Origin: Streptomyces sp. A012304
GTDB taxonomy: Bacteria > Actinomycetota > Actinomycetes > Streptomycetales > Streptomycetaceae
Assembly: GCF_026008495.1 (NCBI RefSeq)
Contig: NZ_BQUN01000098.1
Span: 62,001-126,000, forward strand
Direction: 5' to 3'
Length of the DNA stretch: 64,000 bases
Each line of letters begins with the position of its first letter. The first letter of the stretch is position 1. This document shows positions 59,919 through 64,000 of the stretch, piece after piece. Below the pieces are notes generated by a model that was not told where the DNA came from, searched no databases, and saw nothing but the letters and a program-made list of their open reading frames with translations. The position numbers and the translations under genes were made by a program.

Positions 59919-59934
59919 AGATTACTGATCAGTA
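59919..59934 (-). promoter_or_regulatory. phoD promoter with overlapping palindrome
   Basis: TAATCT on the minus strand (59924-59919) ends 8 nt before the GTG start of phoD. The perfect 12-bp palindrome TACTGATCAGTA (59923-59934) overlaps its upstream edge and is a plausible operator. Confidence 0.4.
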
Positions 59935-59940
59935 CGACAA

Positions 59941-59975
59941 AAGAGCGGGCGAACCGGCAAAGTTCGCCCGCTCTT
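59941..59975 (-). terminator. Terminator of the dsbA-like gene
   Basis: A perfect 14-bp stem (AAGAGCGGGCGAAC and complement) with a 7-nt loop lies 14 bp after the dsbA-like stop codon. In the minus direction it continues into TTGTCG, giving a short T-run. Confidence 0.88.
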
Positions 59976-59989
59976 CACCGAGGCGCGGC

Positions 59990-60802
59990 TCAGCCCTTGA
60001 GCGCCGCCTCGACCGCGGTGGTGAAGTCGGCCACCGTCATGGGCGCGTTCTGCGAGCCCGGGCTGGTCAGGGCCTTGCCGTCCATCTTCAGCGTCGGGGT
60101 GCCCTTCACGCCGCTGTCGTCGAAGGTCTTGGACATCTCCAGCGCCCACTTGTCGTAGGTGCCGTCCTTCACGGCGGTCTGGAACGTGGCGTTGCCCTTC
60201 AGCTCGGGCACCGTGTCCGCCACCTTGATCAGGTAGGAGTCGTCCTTGAACTTGTCGTCGGACTCCTCCGGGTGCCACTTCGCCGAATACAGCGCGGCCT
60301 TGTAGTCGAGGAACGCCTCCGGGCCGACGTTCAGCGCGGCGCCGAGGGCGCTGAGCGCGTTGCGGGAGCCCTCACCGGTCAGGCTGCGGTCGAGGAAGGT
60401 CGCGCCGACGAACTGGACCTTGTACTTGCCGGCCTCGTAGTCCTTCTTCACCGTCTCGCCGACGGTCTGCTCGAACTGGGCGCAGACCGGGCAGCGCGGG
60501 TCCTCGTACATCACGAGGGTCTTCTTCGCGGTGGCCTTGCCCATGACGACGGTCGTGCCGTTCTCACCGGTGGTGTTGGCCGGCTTGACCAGCTTGGCGT
60601 CCGCCGCCTTGTCCCAGTAGCTGGGCTGGTTGGCCTGGACGACGGCGTAACCTATGCCGCCCGCCACCGCCAGCACGCCGACGGCCGAGCAGGCGACGAT
60701 GATCTGCCGCCTGACCTTGGCCCGCTTGGCCTCGCGCTCGCGTTCGAGGCGCAGCCGCTCCCGGGCCGCCGTCTTCGCCGCCTGGCTGTTCCGCTTGCTC
60801 AT
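59990..60802 (-). CDS. Membrane-anchored DsbA-like thioredoxin-fold oxidoreductase
   Basis: The 270-residue protein has a basic N-terminus with an Arg/Glu-rich helix, one transmembrane helix (about 33-56: IIVACSAVGVLAVAGGIGYAVV) and an extracytoplasmic DsbA/Thioredoxin_4 domain. The active site is C104-P-V-C107 in MYEDPRCPVCAQFE, and a cis-Pro loop is seen in GVKGTPTLKMDG. It probably forms or isomerises disulphides in exported proteins. ATG 60802 has GGAGAA upstream; longer starts run into Arg-rich sequence. The next upstream gene on the same strand is a membrane protein with paired Cys residues. Confidence 0.92.
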   Translation of the reverse strand: MSKRNSQAAKTAARERLRLEREREAKRAKVRRQIIVACSAVGVLAVAGGIGYAVVQANQPSYWDKAADAKLVKPANTTGENGTTVVMGKATAKKTLVMYEDPRCPVCAQFEQTVGETVKKDYEAGKYKVQFVGATFLDRSLTGEGSRNALSALGAALNVGPEAFLDYKAALYSAKWHPEESDDKFKDDSYLIKVADTVPELKGNATFQTAVKDGTYDKWALEMSKTFDDSGVKGTPTLKMDGKALTSPGSQNAPMTVADFTTAVEAALKG

Positions 60803-60899
60803 GTGGGTGTTCTCCTGTGGGACGCGCACCGGGCGTGCGCGGGATACGTGTGTGTCGGGACTGTCGTGCTCGGGTGCCGTTCGCCGGAACGGGCGTTGC

Positions 60900-61592
60900 T
60901 CAGGCCGAAACGGCCGAGCACGGCGGTCCACGCCGTCCCAGGGAGTGCACGAGGATCCGGTCACGGGCGGCGGCCGTACGGTGCGTGGGCCTCGGCAGGC
61001 GGCGGGCCGCCGGGGCGCGGCGTACGGTCACGGCGGCCACGGCGAGCAGCAGCGGCCGGAACGTGGTCGCGGCGGCCGCCCGCAGCAGCTGGGCCAGCGC
61101 CCGCTCGCCCCGGCGCAGCCAGGCCGCGGCGACCAGGCCGACGCAGACATGGGCGCCGAGCAGCAGCCAGGCGGTGGCCGGGTCGGCGTGCGCGAGGAGC
61201 CCGCCGAGCCTGTCGGGATCGGTGCCGGTGACCTGCGCGAGCGGCGCGCCGACGGAGGCGCCGTCGCCGCACAGGACGTCCCAGCCGACCGAGGCCAGCG
61301 GGCCGGCGACCGGCCCGCCCGCGCGGCCGTAGCAGACATGCTGCCCGGTGGTGAAGACGGTGTCGGCCGCCAGCTCCAGCGGGATCAGCAGGGCGGCGAT
61401 CCGCCCGAAGCCGCGCTCGCGGCCCGCGAGGGCGTACGCGAGGACGAACACGGCGGCCGCGACGACGGCCACCGTGTTCAACGGCAGCGGGGCCCGGGAC
61501 AGCAGCACGTGCGACGCGGTGCTGAGCGTCACGACGAAGGCCGTGAACAGCGCCGCGCGTACGGCTCTGAGTCGGGTCCCGGATATGTCCAT
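60900..61592 (-). CDS. Integral membrane protein of unknown function
   Basis: I do not recognise this 230-residue protein. Five or so hydrophobic segments are visible (LFTAFVVTLSTASHVLLS; LNTVAVVAAAVFVLAYALAG; IAALLIPLELAADTVF; TAWLLLGAHVCVGLVAAAWL; FRPLLLAVAAVTVRR). One extracytoplasmic loop contains HVCYGRAGG and VLCGDGASVG. The start ATG 61592 has no clear ribosome-binding site. It lies 97 bp upstream of the dsbA-like gene on the same strand, so a link to thiol chemistry or metal handling is possible but unproven. The C-terminus has an Arg/His-rich tail. Confidence 0.7.
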   Translation of the reverse strand: MDISGTRLRAVRAALFTAFVVTLSTASHVLLSRAPLPLNTVAVVAAAVFVLAYALAGRERGFGRIAALLIPLELAADTVFTTGQHVCYGRAGGPVAGPLASVGWDVLCGDGASVGAPLAQVTGTDPDRLGGLLAHADPATAWLLLGAHVCVGLVAAAWLRRGERALAQLLRAAAATTFRPLLLAVAAVTVRRAPAARRLPRPTHRTAAARDRILVHSLGRRGPPCSAVSA

Positions 61593-61671
61593 AGCGCAGG
61601 AAGTGTGACACGCGCTCCGGTAAGAGACCCCTAAAGGGTCCCTGTGAGCGTCCCTATCGTTATCGATCCCG

Positions 61672-63012
61672 TCACAGACCGGGGATCCGGCCGTTGCGGA
61701 AGAGGTCCACGAAGATCTGGTGGTCCGCACGCGCGCGTGCGCCGTAGACGTGCGCGAAGTCCACCAGCAGGGGCGCGAAGCCGTCCTCGTCGGCGGCGAT
61801 CGCCGCGTCGATGGCCCGCTCCGTGGAGAACGGCACCAGCGACTCGCCGGAGGTGTCGTCCGCCGCCGCGTGCATGGTGGCGGTGGCCCGGCCCAGGTCG
61901 GCGACGACACCGGCGATCTCCTCCGGGTCGTCGATGTCGCCCCAGTCGAGGTCCACGGCGTACGGCGAGACCTCGGCGACCAGCTGGCCCGCGCCGTCCA
62001 GCTCGGTCCAGCCCAGCCACGGGTCGGCGTGCGCCTGGAGGGCGCGCTGGGAGATCACCGTGCGGTGCCCCTCGTGCTGGAAGTAGTCACGGATCGCCTG
62101 ATCGGTGATGTGCCGGGAGACGGCCGGGGTCTGGGCCTGCTTGATGTAGATCACGACGTCGTTCTCCAGGGCGTCGCTGTGGCCCTCCAGCAGGATGTTG
62201 TACGACGGCAGCCCGGCCGAGCCGATGCCGATCCCGCGCCGGCCCACGACGTCCTTCACCCGGTAGGAGTCGGGGCGGGCCAGGGAGGCGTCGGGCAGCG
62301 TCTCCAGATAGCCGTCGAAGGCGGCCAGCACCTTGTAGCGGGTGGCGGCGTCCAGCTCGATGGAGCCGCCGCCCGGCGCGAAGCGGCGCTCGAAGTCGCG
62401 GATCTCCGTCATGGACTCCAGCAGCCCGAAGCGGGTCAGGGAGCGGGCGTCGCGCAGCGCGTCCAGCAGCGGGCCCTGGGTGGTGTCCAGGGTGAAGGGC
62501 GGCACCTCGTCGCGCTTGGCGCCGGTGGCCAGCGCGTGGATCCGCTCGCGGTACGCGCCCGCGTACACCTCCACCAGCTCGGTGATCTGCTCGTCGCTGA
62601 GCGCCTTCGCGTACCCGATGAGGGCGAGGGAGGCGGACAGGCGCTTGAGGTCCCAGGTGAAGGGGCCGACGTACGCCTCGTCGAAGTCGTTGACGTTGAA
62701 GATCAGCCGGCCCTGGGAGTCCATGTAGGTGCCGAAGTTCTCCGCGTGCAGGTCGCCGTGGATCCACACGCGCGAGGTGCGCTCGTCCAGGAACGGGCCG
62801 CCGTCCTGCGGCCCGAAGCCGTTGTCCGCCGTCAGGTCGTGGTAGAAGAGGCACGCCGTGCCCCGGTAGAACGCGAACGCCGAGGCCGCCATCTTCCGGA
62901 ACTTCACGCGGAACGCGGCCGGGTCGGCGGCCAGGAGCTCGCCGAAGGCGGTGTCGAAGACGGCGAGGATCTCCTCGCCGCGAGGCTCGTCGTTGAGCTG
63001 CGGTGCCGACAT
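61672..63012 (-). CDS. DUF2252 protein (kinase-like fold)
   Basis: The 446-residue protein starts at ATG 63012, with AGGAGG nine bases upstream (MSAPQLNDEPRGEEILAVFD). It has the DUF2252 hallmarks FRKMAASAFAFYRGTACLFYHDL, VWIHGDLHAENFGTY and IFNVNDFDEAYVGPFTWDLKRLSASL; the HGDLHxxN and DFD segments resemble the catalytic loop and metal site of aminoglycoside-phosphotransferase-like kinases. GRRGIGIGSAGLPSYNILLEG is another conserved block. The substrate is unknown. It is divergent from dnaE. Confidence 0.9.
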   Translation of the reverse strand: MSAPQLNDEPRGEEILAVFDTAFGELLAADPAAFRVKFRKMAASAFAFYRGTACLFYHDLTADNGFGPQDGGPFLDERTSRVWIHGDLHAENFGTYMDSQGRLIFNVNDFDEAYVGPFTWDLKRLSASLALIGYAKALSDEQITELVEVYAGAYRERIHALATGAKRDEVPPFTLDTTQGPLLDALRDARSLTRFGLLESMTEIRDFERRFAPGGGSIELDAATRYKVLAAFDGYLETLPDASLARPDSYRVKDVVGRRGIGIGSAGLPSYNILLEGHSDALENDVVIYIKQAQTPAVSRHITDQAIRDYFQHEGHRTVISQRALQAHADPWLGWTELDGAGQLVAEVSPYAVDLDWGDIDDPEEIAGVVADLGRATATMHAAADDTSGESLVPFSTERAIDAAIAADEDGFAPLLVDFAHVYGARARADHQIFVDLFRNGRIPGL

Positions 63013-63131
63013 CGCGGGGTGCCTCCTGGTGCATGACGTGTACGACAGCGTTTCTGTCGTCTTCAACGGGCGGGCGGGCGCCGAAGTGCCCGCGACCCCC
63101 GCTGTGAAGGTACGCGGGGGAGCCCGCCGAG

Positions 63132-63153
63132 TGTCAGTGCCGGGGCATAGACT
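63132..63153 (+). promoter_or_regulatory. RecA-NDp/PafBC-type promoter upstream of dnaE
   Basis: TGTCAGTG-N8-TAGACT is a full match to TGTCRGTG-N8-TANNNT, including a consensus -10. It predicts a leader of about 57 nt before the dnaE start, whose ribosome-binding site is TTGGAGG. Confidence 0.65.
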
Positions 63154-63216
63154 TCGACGCTGACCCCCGGACTGTCCCCCAGCCCGTCGTCGAGTGTTTC
63201 CCTTGGAGGCCACGCC

Positions 63217-64000
63217 GTGTCGAAGCCGCCGTTCACGCACCTGCACGTCCACACCCAGTACTCGCTGCTGGACGGTGCCGCGCGGCTGAAGGACATGTTC
63301 AACGCGTGCAACGAGATGGGCATGACGCACATCGCCATGTCCGACCACGGCAACCTCCACGGCGCGTACGACTTCTTCCACTCCGCGCAGAAGGCCGGAA
63401 TCACCCCGATCATCGGGATCGAGGCGTACGTCGCCCCCGAGTCGCGCCGCAACAAGCGCAAGATCCAGTGGGGTCAGCCGCACCAGAAGAGGGACGACGT
63501 CTCGGGTTCCGGTGGTTACACCCACAAGACGATCTGGGCGGCGAACGCGACGGGTCTGCACAACCTCTTCCGCCTCTCCTCCGACGCCTACGCCGAGGGC
63601 TGGCTGCAGAAGTGGCCCCGGATGGACAAGGAGACCATCGCCCAGTGGTCGGAGGGCCTGATCGCCTCCACCGGCTGCCCCTCCGGCGAGCTCCAGACCC
63701 GGCTGCGCCTCGGCCAGTACGACGAGGCCCTCAAGGCGGCCGCCGACTACCAGGACATCTTCGGCAAGGACCGCTACTTCCTGGAGCTGATGGACCACGG
63801 CATCGAGATCGAGCGCCGCGTCCGCGACGGCCTCCTCGACATCGGCAAGAAGCTCGGCATCCCGCCCCTGGTCACCAACGACTCGCACTACACGTACGCG
63901 CACGAGGCGGGGGCGCACGACGCGCTGCTGTGCATCCAGACCGGCAAGAACCTCTCCGACCCCGACCGCTTCAAGTTCGACGGCACCGGCTACTACCTGA
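63217..64000 (+). CDS. dnaE: DNA polymerase III alpha subunit, N-terminal part
   Basis: The gene starts at GTG 63217 (TTGGAGG eight bases upstream) and runs off the window end after 261 codons. The visible part is the PHP domain: HLHVHTQYSLLDGAARL, IAMSDHGNLHGAYDFF, GIEAYVAPESRR, STGCPSGEL and LVTNDSHYT, with the His/Asp metal ligands kept. This matches the replicative DnaE1 of actinobacteria, whose PHP domain provides 3'-5' proofreading in mycobacteria. Distinguishing it from the mutagenic DnaE2 rests on these intact residues; DnaE2 is typically degenerate here. No frameshift is seen. Confidence 0.95.
   Translation, partial: MSKPPFTHLHVHTQYSLLDGAARLKDMFNACNEMGMTHIAMSDHGNLHGAYDFFHSAQKAGITPIIGIEAYVAPESRRNKRKIQWGQPHQKRDDVSGSGGYTHKTIWAANATGLHNLFRLSSDAYAEGWLQKWPRMDKETIAQWSEGLIASTGCPSGELQTRLRLGQYDEALKAAADYQDIFGKDRYFLELMDHGIEIERRVRDGLLDIGKKLGIPPLVTNDSHYTYAHEAGAHDALLCIQTGKNLSDPDRFKFDGTGYYL

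Noticed and set aside
61625..61672. Short hairpin AGACCC-CTAAA-GGGTC as a terminator of the DUF2252 gene
   Set aside because: The stem is only 5-7 bp with a mismatch; too weak to list as a terminator.

Overview
The window is a piece of the core chromosome of a high-GC actinomycete, almost certainly a Streptomyces. The evidence is very strong G/C bias at third codon positions, many GTG starts, GTGA/ATGA gene overlaps, a class II DAHP synthase, a PASTA-domain kinase, a Rv2175c-like protein, a DivIVA with a Q/G/M-rich linker, SepF, and the gene order around ftsZ. From memory, the order matches the S. coelicolor chromosome from about SCO2119 down to dnaE near SCO2064; I could not check this. I see no rRNA, tRNA, insertion sequence, prophage, integrase or CRISPR array, and no stretch whose composition suggests recent transfer.

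Layout. 1-6.1 kb: the end of a histidine kinase and its LuxR-type regulator, a phosphofructokinase with pyrophosphate-type residues, a fused anthranilate synthase behind a Trp-codon attenuator, and the divergent DAHP synthase. 6.1-8.7 kb: the iron-storage pair bfd/bfr (bfd behind an iron box), a molybdopterin oxidoreductase and endonuclease IV. 8.7-16.9 kb: a PASTA kinase, the thiO-thiS-thiG operon behind a TPP riboswitch, a flavin reductase, a Rv2175c-like DNA-binding protein, thiE and metF. 17-23.1 kb: a membrane protein with a Y/Q/G-rich tail, a carotenoid-desaturase-like flavoprotein, a TetR regulator, a HEPN protein, a methyltransferase and a DUF3040 protein. 23.2-28.1 kb: a MoxR / DUF58 / transglutaminase operon. 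28.4 kb: a beta-carbonic anhydrase.

29.3-47.1 kb is the division and cell-wall (dcw) cluster: rsmH-ftsL-ftsI-murE-murF-mraY-murD-ftsW-murG-ftsQ-ftsZ-pgeF-yggS-sepF-yggT-divIVA, closed by a strong terminator. mraZ, murC, ddl and ftsA are not in it. 47.2-53.9 kb: ileS (type 2 with a swapped signature motif), a DksA/TraR-type zinc-finger protein, lspA, an RluD-type pseudouridine synthase and an acetyltransferase. 54-63 kb: an Na+/H+ antiporter, an SDR, an MscS channel, a dienelactone-hydrolase-like protein, a Tat-exported PhoD phosphatase, a membrane-anchored DsbA-like protein, a membrane protein and a DUF2252 protein. The window ends inside dnaE.

The main non-routine signal is in the promoters. 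Several genes carry a TGTCAGTG-N8-TANNNT-like element, the LexA-independent DNA-damage (RecA-NDp / PafBC) type. These are dnaE, a HEPN protein with an RX4H motif, the desaturase-like flavoprotein, the Rv2175c-like protein and, more weakly, the PASTA kinase and a hydrolase. Many genes also have a -10 box only 6-8 nt before the start codon, which suggests leaderless mRNAs.
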